DNA of 45,927 bases, from assembly GCA_964374095.1 (NCBI GenBank), contig CAYJXJ010000012.1, positions 1 to 45,927 on the forward strand, given 5' to 3'. The notes beneath the pieces were generated by a model. The model did not search any database. It was not told where the DNA came from and saw only the letters and a program-made list of their open reading frames with translations. Each line of letters opens with the position of its first letter. Within the stretch, counting starts at the first letter, position 1. The position numbers and the translations under genes were made by a program. Shown here in pieces: positions 1 through 7,935 of the stretch. This DNA is from CAYJXJ01 sp964374095. Lineage in GTDB: Bacteria > Elusimicrobiota > Elusimicrobia > UBA1565 > UBA9628.

Positions 1-1
1 C

Positions 2-253
2 CGGGAGGACCTGCGCTTTTGCAATCTGTCCACGACGGTTAAGTTCAGCGCCATGGTCCTTACGCAGGATTGGCGCGGAAACGTGCTGGTTTGGGATTTG
101 TCCTGGTTATCGCGGAGTGTGGGCGCCGAGGAACTGGTTCTTTGGGCCCGGGTCGCTGGCTTTCGCCAGATCGCGGACGACGGCGACCTGGCTCCAATGA
201 CGGACAAGGAGTGGAGGTCGTTGAAAGCCGGGTTGGCCCGGGAGAAACCATGA
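2..253 (+). CDS. WD40-repeat protein, C-terminal end (partial)
   Basis: The reading frame is open from the left edge of the window, so only the last 83 residues are visible. The segment LTQDWRGNVLVWDL is a typical WD40 blade end, with the Trp-Asp dipeptide closing a strand. A helical tail follows that ends KAGLAREKP. WD40 propellers are protein-interaction scaffolds, and no enzymatic domain can be seen in this fragment. The stop codon overlaps the start of the next gene (ATGA at 250-253), which implies translational coupling and a shared role with the TPR/SLOG-like product. What lies upstream is unknown. WD40 proteins of this kind are often fused to a protease, kinase or NTPase module, but that cannot be judged here. 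Confidence 0.6.
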   Translation, partial: REDLRFCNLSTTVKFSAMVLTQDWRGNVLVWDLSWLSRSVGAEELVLWARVAGFRQIADDGDLAPMTDKEWRSLKAGLAREKP

Positions 254-1087
254 GCCCCCCACGGCGCCGGGTCGGCGATCTGCCTCGCGACTTCCCGGGC
301 CTGCTATCGCTCTGGCGCCATAGGCATCCGGAACGATGGTCCAAGCGTCCCTGGCTCTACGCCAAGGTTGGCAAGCGCATCCTGGAACACGGAGAGCCGC
401 TGTTGGCCTACGACCTTTTCCAGGAAGGGCTCCAGTCCGTCCCGAAGGACCCTGAGTTGCTCCGCTTGCTCGCCCTGTCACTTGCGCGCAGTGGCGCTGC
501 GGACCGCGCCTGCGAGATACTGACCGACCTCTACCGTCAGGGGCGACGCGACGAGGAGACCTTGGGCATACTGGCGCGGACGCGCAAGGACATGGCGGCC
601 AGCGCGGCAAGCCCGACCGAGCGCGCAGCGCAGGCTCGCCCGCAGCTTCTATCTGCGGTCTTACCGGTCGCAGAGGGGTTACTACGCCGGGATCAACGCT
701 GCAACCATGGCCTTCATGTTGGGACGGCATGATGAGGCGCGCCGTCAGGCCAGGCTGATACTGGAAAGCCTGGGGCAGGATGCCTCCGATCTAGACAGTT
801 GTTTCAAAGTCCCTCGCGTGGTGGCGTTCACGGGCCATCGCATCGACTCCCCTGGCCGCGCACGGCCCCAATTTCCCGCTGTGGCTGAACGCGAAGTCCG
901 AGCTGAGATAGCCCGGGCTCTCGCAAAACTTGATGCCGGCTTCGGCTACGCCTCAGCCGCTTGCGGCTCCGACATCCTGTTTCTGGAGGAGATGCTCCGG
1001 AGTGGAGGTGAGATTCAAATCGTCCTGCCCTGCTCTCCCGATGAGTTTCGGATCGAGAGCGTGGACTCGACGCCGCGGACGGGCTGA
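250..1087 (+). pseudogene. TPR protein with SLOG-like C-terminal domain, frameshifted
   Basis: The gene starts at the ATG overlapping the WD40 stop. The first frame (250 to about 632) encodes helical repeats such as EPLLAYDLFQEGLQSVPKDPELLRLLALSLARSG, typical of TPRs. Near 620-640 the frame must slip by one base: the second frame then continues with a family-typical segment ending GYYAGINAATMAFMLG and runs to 1087. The later part contains VVAFTGHRID and ASAACGSDILFLEEML, the glycine-rich nucleotide-binding look of SLOG-type domains attached to TPR regions. The last residues after about 1060 diverge, and reading one base out restores a more family-like end, so a second lesion is possible. Without the shift the product stops at 732. 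The gene is either decayed or carries a sequence error. Its likely role was nucleotide-signal sensing with the WD40 partner; that is an inference. Confidence 0.55.
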
Positions 1088-1150
1088 CGTGACCTTTCCG
1101 TAAGCCTCGTAACCCAGTAGGAATTTTAAGCGCTGATTGATGGGTGCAGT

Positions 1151-1177
1151 GCCGCTTTTCCTCCACATCGCAGTATG
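1151..1177. repeat. Dispersed repeat, copy 1
   Basis: This 27-bp segment (GCCGCTTTTCCTCCACATCG followed by AGTATG after one or more bases) recurs at 5469-5497 with one substitution and a two-base length difference. Both copies lie in intergenic DNA on either side of the dehydrogenase-aminopeptidase gene and in the same orientation. The function is unknown. Confidence 0.55.
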
Positions 1178-1264
1178 ACACCTACGCCGCAAGGAGTCAA
1201 TGGGTGGCGCCGAAGGCCGGTTTGGGGGGCGAACGGGCCTTGGAGCCTGACAGCGCTGACCGGC

Positions 1265-1298
1265 CGCCTGCGCCTCCAATTTATTGGAAGCGCAGGCG
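1265..1298. repeat. REP-like palindrome, copy 1
   Basis: The arms of 16 bp (1265-1280 and 1283-1298) pair around a two-base loop with a single mismatch. The left core is GCCTGCGCCTCCAAT and the right core ATTGGAAGCGCAGGC. The same palindrome occurs at 14781-14809 in the opposite orientation, with the mismatch at the same position. It lies 20 bp past the 3' end of the minus-strand peptidase fragment and could act as a terminator there, but there is no T-run. Confidence 0.7.
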
Positions 1299-1317
1299 CC
1301 GCCGGGCTGCCGCGCCC

Positions 1318-2106
1318 TCAGGGGTTGCGGCGCGTCAGCCACTCGGACAGAGCCCCGCGCTGCGCGCGCCGGAAGCGCTCGCCGAGCTCCATGGACTCAA
1401 GGGCCTGCTCGAGAGCCTTGTGGGCCAGTTCGACGCGGTTCTCGGGCCGCTCGAAGAACTGTCGCACCTCGGCGGGGTCGGCGCGCAGGGAGCCGGTCGC
1501 CGAGATAATGCGCGCGGCCCCGCGCGGGCCGAGCTTGGCGAGGAGGCCCGGCCAGTTCTCTTTAAGGAAGCCCCAGGTTTGAGCTTGAGCTTCGGGATCG
1601 GCCAGCAGGAAGAGATAGGGCTTCCAGGCGTCCTGGGCGCGGATCTCATCGGAGAGCGTCATGTCGAGGTAGCGGGCGCGCAGCGCGGGAGCGCGGAACT
1701 CGGCCAGCGCCCGCAGGAGCTGGTCTTTCTGCTCGGGCGTCGCTGCCGCCGCCAGGTTGCGGCGGTAGGCCTCGAAGAGCTCCGCGCCGCCCCTGCGGGC
1801 CGCGCCGTTCAAGACCAGGGAGACGAGGCTTGGCGGCACGGCGGCCGGGTCCTTGAGATAAGCGCGCGCCCCCGAGCGCAGTCGGCCGGCAAGCTCACTC
1901 GAGGGCGCGAGCCGGCTCAGGGCGGAGAGCACGGCCGCCCGCGCCAGGCCGTCCTCGTCGCCCTCTCGGGCCTTGGGCTTGAACCCCAGGCGGCGCAGAT
2001 GCGGGCCCAGGGTCTGGCGCGCCAGGCGCGCGAGGGCCCGCCGGTCCGCCGGGCCGGCCGACTCCTGGCCCAGTGCGCTGAGGTAGGCGGCCCAATCCTC
2101 GATCAC
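1318..2106 (-). pseudogene. C-terminal (ERAP1_C-like) part of the M1 aminopeptidase, separated by frameshifts
   Basis: This 262-residue frame is all-helical (for example IEDWAAYLSALGQE, AELFEAYRRNLAAAATPEQKDQLLRALAEF and WGFLKENWPGLLAKLG), exactly like the helical ERAP1_C region that follows the catalytic domain in M1 aminopeptidases. The link to the upstream gene is readable: at about 2200 one frame slip gives GDANAGETGFYRVSLEDGLD, and at about 2125 a second slip gives KEDRSRVVIEDWAAY, joining this frame. Repaired, the whole protein would be about 1,340 residues. The nominal ATG at 2106 is internal to the ancestral gene and has no independent rationale. It is probably not translated alone, unless the shifts are assembly errors and the gene is intact. 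Confidence 0.7.
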
Positions 2107-2136
2107 GACGCGTGAGCGGTCCTCCTTCGAGGCGCC

Positions 2137-5100
2137 TCAGCGCCATCCGGTCCAGGCCGTCTTCCAGGGAGACCCGGTAGAAGCCCGTCTCGCCGGCGTT
2201 GGCGTCGCCCAGGCCAGCTTCCCGCGGCCCGGGAGCCTGACCACGGCCGAGGCTTCTTCCAGGACCACGCGGTGGGAGCGCAGCCTCCTCTCGCCGGCTA
2301 GGCGGTAGCGCAGGACGATCGGCACGGCCCAGCGCGCCGCGCTCTCCTCATTATGGGCCGAGAAGCGCTTCTGGGACAGCTCCAGGGTTCGTCGGTCCGG
2401 GGAGACGGCGCGGACCGTCACCAGGGGGTAGCCGGGCTGGGAGAGCCAGGCCTCGGCGAGGCGGGCCACGGGCCGGCCCGAGGCGGTCTCCAGCTCGGCC
2501 CAGAGGTCTTTGGCTTCGGCGTTGCCGTATTGGAAGCGGCGCATGTAGCCGCGCAGTCCCCGGCGGAAGGCCCGCTCGCCGAGGAAGGACTCGAGCATGC
2601 GCAGGATGGCGCCGCCCTTCTGGTAGGTGAGGGGATCGAATAGGGCCTGGATCTCGGCGGGGCTCGCGGCCCGCGCCGAGACGGCCCGGGTCTGGCGCAG
2701 GGAGTCGAGATGCAGGGGCGCGCGCTTTCCCTTCTCGAAGTCGAGCCAGACCTTCCACTCCGGCCTGGCCCGGTCGAGCACCTTGGCGGCCAGCCACGTG
2801 GCGAAGGCCTCGTTGAGCCATAGGTCGTTCCACCAGGACATGGTGACGAGGTTGCCGAACCACTGGTGCACGATCTCATGGGAGACGACCTCGGCGACGC
2901 GCCGGCGGGCCGCGAGGGAGGAGAGCTGGGGGTCGATGAGCAGCGCCGAGTCGCGAAAGAAGATCGCGCCCCAATTCTCCATGGCGCCGGAGGAGAAGTC
3001 GGGCACGGCCACCAGATCGAGCTTCGGGAGCCGGTAGGGGAGGTCGAAGTAGGCGTTCAAGGTCTTGAGGGCGTGCTCCGCCGCGTCCAGGGCGAATCCC
3101 GCCTGGCCTTGCTGCCCCGGCCCGGTCCACACGGTGATTTGGGTGCGTCCGACCTTGCGGCCCGTCGGGACCAGGCGCGCGGCCGCGACCGCGAGCAAAT
3201 AGGTCGACATTCGGGGCGAGTCTTGGAACACGACGGTCTGGAGCGCGCCCGAAACCGAGCGGGCCTGGGCCGGCATGTTGGAGAGAAGGGTCAGCTCCCG
3301 GGGGCCGGTCAAGGTGAGGCCGAACACCGCCTTGAAGTCGGGCTCGTCGAAGCCGGGCACGAGCCGCCGCGCGTGCGTGGGCTCCAGATGCGTGAAGGCA
3401 TAAAGCTCCTCCCGGCCCGACACCCGGGCGCGGCTCTGGTAGAGGCCGCGCATCTGGGAGCTCATGCGTCCGGAATAGGCCAGCTCCACCACGGCCGGGC
3501 CCGAGATCGGCTCGTCCAGGGTCAGCGTCACGGTCTCGGCCTTTTCGTCGACGGCGATCCGGGAGGGGTCCAGCCGGCGGCCGTTGACGAGGGCTTGCCG
3601 GATGTCGAGCTCGAGGGCGTGGAGGGTGAGGGTCCGCGTCGGTTTCCCGGCGCTGACGGCGATGCGCGCGCGGCCGCTGAAGGCGGCGTGGGCGGGGTCG
3701 AGGGAGAGGCTCAGGTCGTAGCGGCTGGGCGCGACGTCGCGGGAGAGGCGGCCGGAGACGGCGGGACGCTCGACGCGCCGGCGCGCGATGGCGCGGGCCG
3801 CTTCCCGCCAGCTTGAACCCAGGCGAGCGGCCTCCTCGAAGACCGCGCGGATGCGGCGCGAGAAGATCTCCCCGGAGCGGGTCCTCACCGCCTCCAGGCT
3901 CCAGGGCTCCCACCGTCCCGCCTCGGCCGCGCCCAGGGCCTGGAGCTGCTCCAAGTAGGAGACCAGCACGCCGTTGGCGTTGGCGAGGATGTCGGGCACG
4001 ACCGGGATGCCGCGTTCTCCGAGTATGCGGTCGGCCTCGGGCGTGGTGGGGAGGTTGGCCCCCTCGACCACCAGGCGCGCGGGCAGGGTGCGCGCCACGG
4101 CCGCGGTCAGCGTGTTTTCCATGGCGGCCGGCACGAAGATATCGACGGGCACTGCCGAGACTCCCTCGCGGTCGGCGCTGAAGCGGCCGGCCGAGAATCC
4201 CCGCAGCGTGCGATGCTCCCGGTAATGCTCTGAGAGCGCCGCAACGTCGAGTCCGGAGGGATCGACCAGCACGCCGGAGGCGTCCGACACGGCCGTGACC
4301 CGGGCCCCCTCCTGGACGAAGAGACGCGCGGCCCATGATCCGACGTTGCCGAATCCCTGCACCGCCACCGACAGGCCCTCGAGATTCACGCCCCATAAGT
4401 TCCGCGCGGCCGCCCGCGCCGCGAGGACCACGCCGCGGCCCGTGGCCTCGGCGCGTCCGGCGATCCCTCCCTTATCCACGGGCTTGCCCGTGACCGAGGC
4501 CAACAGCCGCAGGTGCGGGGGCTCAAGCCCTCCGGAGCGCACCAGCTCCAGGAAGGCGTCGAGGACGGGGGTCTTTTCCGGCGCCGCCTCCTCTAGGGCG
4601 AGTGCCGCCAGCCCCGGGTAGCGCGCCCGCGCCGCCGCGTCGCGCCCCAGCCAGCGCCGGAGCGCCTCGTCCATGTATACGGCCATGTGCGCCGCGTTGG
4701 TGCCCACGTCCGGGGCCGGGGCATCGTTCTCCCAACTCACGCCCCGTTCCGCCAAGGCCGCGGCGTAGGCCCGCATGAGGCGCGCCTGCTCCGCCGCGGA
4801 GAGCCGGCCCGGGTCCACGCGCACCCCGCCCTTGGACCCGCCCATGGGCAGGTCGAGCACCGCGGTCTTGGCGGACATCTCTTCGGCCAGGCGTCCCACG
4901 CTGCGCGCGTCCACGGCCGGATGCCAGCGGATGCCGCCCTTGGCCCAGCCGGGCGCGAGGCGGTGCTGTATGCGATAGGCCTCCACGGTCATGGCCGTGC
5001 CGTCGTCGCGCTGGAACGTCAGCGGAAAGACCAGCTCCCGGTCGAAATCGCCGGACGGCGGGGTCTCCCGGGCGTGGACCGGGGGGGCGGCGGTCTCGGG

Positions 5101-5349
5101 GCCGACGGACTCGCGGGCTTGGAGCGCGGGGCCTGGTGTGGGTAGAACCAGGCCCGGCGCGGGCGTCGGGAGCTCCAGGCCGAGGGCCGGCCCCATTGCC
5201 GGCGCCCGCACGCTCCCGAGGACCCGCCCCGGGGCGCGCGCGGCCGAGACGCGCGCGAGGGACGCGCGCGGCGCGGCGGTCCCGGCCCGGCACTGGGCGG
5301 CCACGAGCCACGGCAGGACCAGGAGCGCGCGACGGCGGGGCCTTTCCAT
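2137..5349 (-). CDS. Secreted glutamate dehydrogenase-M1 aminopeptidase fusion, 3' frameshifted
   Basis: Two complete enzyme modules lie in one frame. Residues about 1-25 resemble a signal peptide (RRRALLVLPWLVAAQC), followed by a Pro/Ala linker. Residues about 100-500 are a Glu/Leu/Phe/Val dehydrogenase: GWAKGGIRWHP, the catalytic-lysine motif LPMGGSKGGV (Lys about 173), a dinucleotide fold with VQGFGNVGS, then VVEGANLPTTPEAD and VPDILANANGV. From about 515 an M1 metallopeptidase begins: GAMENWG (about residue 788), the zinc site HEIVHQW with the downstream glutamate in LNEAFATW, and the catalytic tyrosine in TYQKGGAILRM. M1 enzymes remove N-terminal amino acids, and the dehydrogenase would deaminate them. 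I chose the ATG at 5349 because it begins the signal-like peptide; the frame extends 15 codons further upstream without a better start. The last about 20 residues are out of frame, with the true C-terminus at 1318-2106. An exported NAD(P)-dependent dehydrogenase is odd, because cofactor would have to be available outside the cytoplasm. Confidence 0.8.
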   Translation of the reverse strand: MERPRRRALLVLPWLVAAQCRAGTAAPRASLARVSAARAPGRVLGSVRAPAMGPALGLELPTPAPGLVLPTPGPALQARESVGPETAAPPVHARETPPSGDFDRELVFPLTFQRDDGTAMTVEAYRIQHRLAPGWAKGGIRWHPAVDARSVGRLAEEMSAKTAVLDLPMGGSKGGVRVDPGRLSAAEQARLMRAYAAALAERGVSWENDAPAPDVGTNAAHMAVYMDEALRRWLGRDAAARARYPGLAALALEEAAPEKTPVLDAFLELVRSGGLEPPHLRLLASVTGKPVDKGGIAGRAEATGRGVVLAARAAARNLWGVNLEGLSVAVQGFGNVGSWAARLFVQEGARVTAVSDASGVLVDPSGLDVAALSEHYREHRTLRGFSAGRFSADREGVSAVPVDIFVPAAMENTLTAAVARTLPARLVVEGANLPTTPEADRILGERGIPVVPDILANANGVLVSYLEQLQALGAAEAGRWEPWSLEAVRTRSGEIFSRRIRAVFEEAARLGSSWREAARAIARRRVERPAVSGRLSRDVAPSRYDLSLSLDPAHAAFSGRARIAVSAGKPTRTLTLHALELDIRQALVNGRRLDPSRIAVDEKAETVTLTLDEPISGPAVVELAYSGRMSSQMRGLYQSRARVSGREELYAFTHLEPTHARRLVPGFDEPDFKAVFGLTLTGPRELTLLSNMPAQARSVSGALQTVVFQDSPRMSTYLLAVAAARLVPTGRKVGRTQITVWTGPGQQGQAGFALDAAEHALKTLNAYFDLPYRLPKLDLVAVPDFSSGAMENWGAIFFRDSALLIDPQLSSLAARRRVAEVVSHEIVHQWFGNLVTMSWWNDLWLNEAFATWLAAKVLDRARPEWKVWLDFEKGKRAPLHLDSLRQTRAVSARAASPAEIQALFDPLTYQKGGAILRMLESFLGERAFRRGLRGYMRRFQYGNAEAKDLWAELETASGRPVARLAEAWLSQPGYPLVTVRAVSPDRRTLELSQKRFSAHNEESAARWAVPIVLRYRLAGERRLRSHRVVLEEASAVVRLPGRGKLAWATPTPARRASTGSPWKTAWTGWR

Positions 5350-5468
5350 CACGCCTACTCTAGCACCGGCCGGGCTCGGACCGCATGGGACCAAGGACCC
5401 CCGTCCGTGACGAGAATCGGCCCATGGGGGTGAGGGACTTCGGTCTCAACGCCGGGGCTGGGTCAAGC

Positions 5469-5497
5469 GCCGCTTCTCCTCCACATCGTTGAGTATG
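5469..5497. repeat. Dispersed repeat, copy 2
   Basis: This 29-bp segment beginning GCCGCTTCTCCTCCACATCG is the second copy of the repeat at 1151-1177. It lies in the 217-bp gap between the 371-residue unknown gene and the dehydrogenase-aminopeptidase gene. Confidence 0.55.
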
Positions 5498-5566
5498 GAG
5501 TTCGAATCCCGTTGGCCCCGAGTTTCCATTTTAGGATCGCGGACGCGGTTGGCGGATGCCGGCCGT

Positions 5567-6682
5567 TCACGCGCCCTTGTTGCGAAGGTGCGCGCTCACC
5601 TGTTCCGGAAGCCACGAGATCAAATGCCGCAGTTTCGACGACTGGGCCGGTTTTCGGCCAGGATGGGGCTCGAAGATCCATTGAAGCTGGATGCAGTCGG
5701 CGACATTCCATTCGCGCGGGAAGTCCTGCCAGGCGTAGCGGATCTCGGAGCCCTCGGGCACGATGCCCACCCAATCCTCATCGCGGATGCGCTTCTTGTA
5801 GGACTCCCGATGCGCCAGACAGAAGGGCAGCCTCGCCTTGTCCAGAGCCAAAGCGATGCGGCAAGTCTCGATGAGCCGGGAGCTTGAAAAGGCATCCAGC
5901 GCGATGGACCACCCGCCTGCGGGATGCCGGCAGACGGACAAGTCGATATGGGTGGAGTTGCCGCCGCGATATATCTCCCATGGATGGGCTCCGAACCTCT
6001 TCTTGGAGTCGAACCAGTTCAGGAAGGCCTCCGCAGAGCGCGGATCGAGGGCCAGGAGTCCACCGTCACGGCCGTCCGCATAGCGCCGGTAGTAATCCCT
6101 CCCCGCGAGCCGCCGCTTGAAGCCCAAGCCTTGAAAAGTCCGGGGGTTGGCCTGGTACGCCACGCGGCAATATTTGAAGAACCTTTCTGCCGTCATGTCC
6201 GGGATGGGACCAGGGTCCCCGCGGTCCAGAATCCCGAGGATTGACTTACTCTCCCCCGAGCCTAACCCGCGCTCGATGGGGAGCCAATCCGGGAGGAGCG
6301 CCTTGACGTTCCTGCGCAGGAGAACCCCCCGCCGCATGGATAACGGCAGGCGGCGCAAGAGGTCCGCTTGAGCAGCGACGGGGTCCCGCGCCACCGCGGC
6401 CATCCAGAGGCGCAGCCCGTGGATCCAGGATCGAAGGCGCTCCCCCGTCTCCGGATATTCCCCGCGACCCCGCTCAGGATGCGTGATCGCCTCCGCGTCG
6501 CCGCCGGCGATGAAGTAGATCCCGCGGTATCGTCGCACCGTGACCCGCGACCACGCGCGTCCCTCCCGGAGCCAGAATCCCCAGGCCAGGTCGGTGCCGT
6601 CATGCCACGGGGTGAACCGGCGCACAAGCGCCAGGAAGTCGGCAGTCAACCGCCTGGTTCCGGGATCTTGATCCTGTTTCAT
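5567..6682 (-). CDS. Unknown 371-residue protein linked to the toxin-antitoxin pair
   Basis: I do not recognise this family. The protein is soluble, with no signal peptide or membrane segment. It is rich in Trp, Arg and Asp, with segments such as GRDYYRRYADGRDGG, WEIYRGGNSTHIDLSV and RIALALDKARLPFCLAHRES. The start ATG follows directly on the TAG stop of the PIN gene with no intervening base, so the gene is the third member of the toxin-antitoxin operon and is probably translated by coupling. The composition is less GC-biased than the flanking secreted genes, as for the two genes before it, which hints that the three moved together. A role in a mobile or defence-type module is possible from context only. 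Confidence 0.65.
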   Translation of the reverse strand: MKQDQDPGTRRLTADFLALVRRFTPWHDGTDLAWGFWLREGRAWSRVTVRRYRGIYFIAGGDAEAITHPERGRGEYPETGERLRSWIHGLRLWMAAVARDPVAAQADLLRRLPLSMRRGVLLRRNVKALLPDWLPIERGLGSGESKSILGILDRGDPGPIPDMTAERFFKYCRVAYQANPRTFQGLGFKRRLAGRDYYRRYADGRDGGLLALDPRSAEAFLNWFDSKKRFGAHPWEIYRGGNSTHIDLSVCRHPAGGWSIALDAFSSSRLIETCRIALALDKARLPFCLAHRESYKKRIRDEDWVGIVPEGSEIRYAWQDFPREWNVADCIQLQWIFEPHPGRKPAQSSKLRHLISWLPEQVSAHLRNKGA

Positions 6683-7111
6683 CTAAGGGTGGAGGAGGGT
6701 CAAGAACTGTTTGGGGCTCACGATCCGAATGCCCCGGTACTCTCGCATGCTGAGAAGGTCTTTAATGTCCCCCGTCACGAGATAGTGGGCGAGTCCGCCG
6801 AGCGCGGCCGCGAGGAATTTATCATCGTTCGAATCCTTCGAGGCCTTGACTGACGGCAGCTTCGTGATGACCTCGGCTTGTTCCCACAAGATAAAGGCGA
6901 TGTCGAACATGTGATCCGCCAAACCGTATCTATCCCGCAGGCGCGGGCGGTCCATGACCTCAAGGATTTCCTCATTGATAGCCTGGCTCGTGACAAGAAT
7001 GAACCGGCCTGCTTTGAGCGCCTTGAGGATGCCCGCCGGAGGGCCCTGGGGGCTGATCAGGCCGGAAATGATGACGTTGGTATCCAGCACTACCCGCAGC
7101 TTAGTGGGCAC
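6683..7111 (-). CDS. PIN-domain toxin (putative ribonuclease)
   Basis: The 142-residue product has the full PIN layout. LRVVLDTNVIISGL carries the first catalytic aspartate and the Asn. A central acidic residue lies in INEEILEV, and KDSNDDKFLAAAL and LVTGDIKDLL carry the distal aspartates. It matches the PIN family often labelled putative toxin-antitoxin toxin component. PIN toxins are Mg-dependent ribonucleases that inhibit translation when free of their antitoxin. The start overlaps the antitoxin gene by 11 bp, the classic antitoxin-first arrangement. Length and motifs look intact. Confidence 0.85.
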   Translation of the reverse strand: MPTKLRVVLDTNVIISGLISPQGPPAGILKALKAGRFILVTSQAINEEILEVMDRPRLRDRYGLADHMFDIAFILWEQAEVITKLPSVKASKDSNDDKFLAAALGGLAHYLVTGDIKDLLSMREYRGIRIVSPKQFLTLLHP

Positions 7112-7355
7112 GCCTGGCTTCCTGAAGCGCCTCGCGAATCTCCGCCGTCAGTTTGGCCGGGTCCGTCTCCCGGTTCTTGCTCCACAATTTCTCGATTGAC
7201 TTCCAGGGATCGAAGTCCTTCAGCGCCTTCCTGGCGAGAATGGCTTCCGTGCAGAGTTGGCTGATGGACCGGCCGCTCTCGAAAGCCTCGCGGGCCAGTT
7301 CCTTATGGATCTCGGGCGGCAGCCGAAGAAGAATTTTTCCACTAAATATGCGCAT
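7101..7355 (-). CDS. Ribbon-helix-helix (HicB/Arc-like) antitoxin
   Basis: The 84-residue protein begins GKILLRLPPEIHKELAREAF, the short beta strand plus two helices of a ribbon-helix-helix DNA-binding fold, close to the C-terminal domain of HicB-type antitoxins. A charged helical tail (WKSIEKLWSKNRETDPAKL onward) probably wraps the PIN toxin. The ATG at 7355 is preceded by GGGAGG at a good distance. A sigma-70-like promoter and a perfect palindrome over its -10 box lie just upstream, as expected for a self-repressing antitoxin. Confidence 0.8.
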   Translation of the reverse strand: MRIFSGKILLRLPPEIHKELAREAFESGRSISQLCTEAILARKALKDFDPWKSIEKLWSKNRETDPAKLTAEIREALQEARRAH

Positions 7356-7383
7356 ATGACCCTCCCGTGATTATGTGATATCT

Positions 7384-7399
7384 TGCTATCATGATAGCA
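7384..7399. promoter_or_regulatory. Palindromic operator of the toxin-antitoxin operon
   Basis: TGCTATCATGATAGCA is a perfect 16-bp palindrome lying over the -10 box of the antitoxin promoter. A larger symmetric frame (TTGCTAT ... ATAGCAA) surrounds it. Binding by the ribbon-helix-helix antitoxin would block RNA polymerase. The palindrome is seen; the ligand is inferred. Confidence 0.65.
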
Positions 7400-7419
7400 T
7401 AGCAAGCGCAAATCGTCAA
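7391..7419 (-). promoter_or_regulatory. Promoter of the toxin-antitoxin operon
   Basis: On the minus strand, TTGACG (7419-7414) and TATCAT (7396-7391) are separated by 17 bp, each one base from the sigma-70 consensus. The start codon of the antitoxin lies about 36 bp below the -10 box. Confidence 0.65.
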
Positions 7420-7935
7420 GACTTCAAAAAGAAGACCGCCCGGAAAGTTCTATCTTCTATCTAGACTGGGCCGCCAGTTTTTCTTCCTGTAACCCGGCCC
7501 AGTTTCTCGTCGGAACATGAGGACCGAGAGCGTTCTCCGATACACCGGCATCCTGTGGTGGCGTGATGACGGTTATTTTGCCTTCCTTAGGGCCGCGCGG
7601 GCTCTCGCAGGCTGCGTCGCATGGAGAGCAGGTTCTCGCGCTCTATACGGATTGGTTGATACCCCTGGGGACAGCGCAAGGAGGCCGAGATCAAGGAGAG
7701 GGAGGCACGCGACCGGCCGCCCCGACTTCGTCGGGACGTCCGATTGCGTCCCAGCTGCGCTGGGGCGCTCTTCTAGCGAGAATCAGTAGAATTACCATGC
7801 CGCGCTCCAACTCCTCCGATTTGAAGAACGGCCGTAATGCCACCGGCGGAAACCCCCATGAATATCCAGAGCAGGCCCATCGGAGGGGCATTTCTACAAC
7901 CTCAGGAGCGGTCGGGCAATAGCCGGCTGCCTCAA
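7420..7935. other. Gene-free stretch
   Basis: No convincing gene is visible here. Short frames lack a ribosome site or family-like sequence. Two small inverted repeats occur: ACTGGGCCG paired with CGGCCCAGT (about 7464-7504), and CCCAGC-TGC-GCTGGG (about 7749-7763). No T-run follows either, so I do not call them terminators. It separates the toxin-antitoxin promoter from the 3' end of the next minus-strand operon. Confidence 0.5.

Noticed and set aside
1144..2115. Long plus-strand frame over the peptidase fragment
   Set aside because: The minus strand has clear helical peptidase sequence; the plus frame is Gly/Arg-rich shadow without motifs.
5490..5520. GAGTTCGAATCCC looks like the T-arm end of a tRNA
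   Set aside because: The bases around the TTCGAAT loop do not pair into a T-stem, and no D-arm, anticodon arm or acceptor stem is present.
7517..7922. Short plus-strand frames in the gap after the toxin-antitoxin promoter
   Set aside because: Two frames overlap each other, neither has a ribosome site, and composition is that of random GC-rich DNA.
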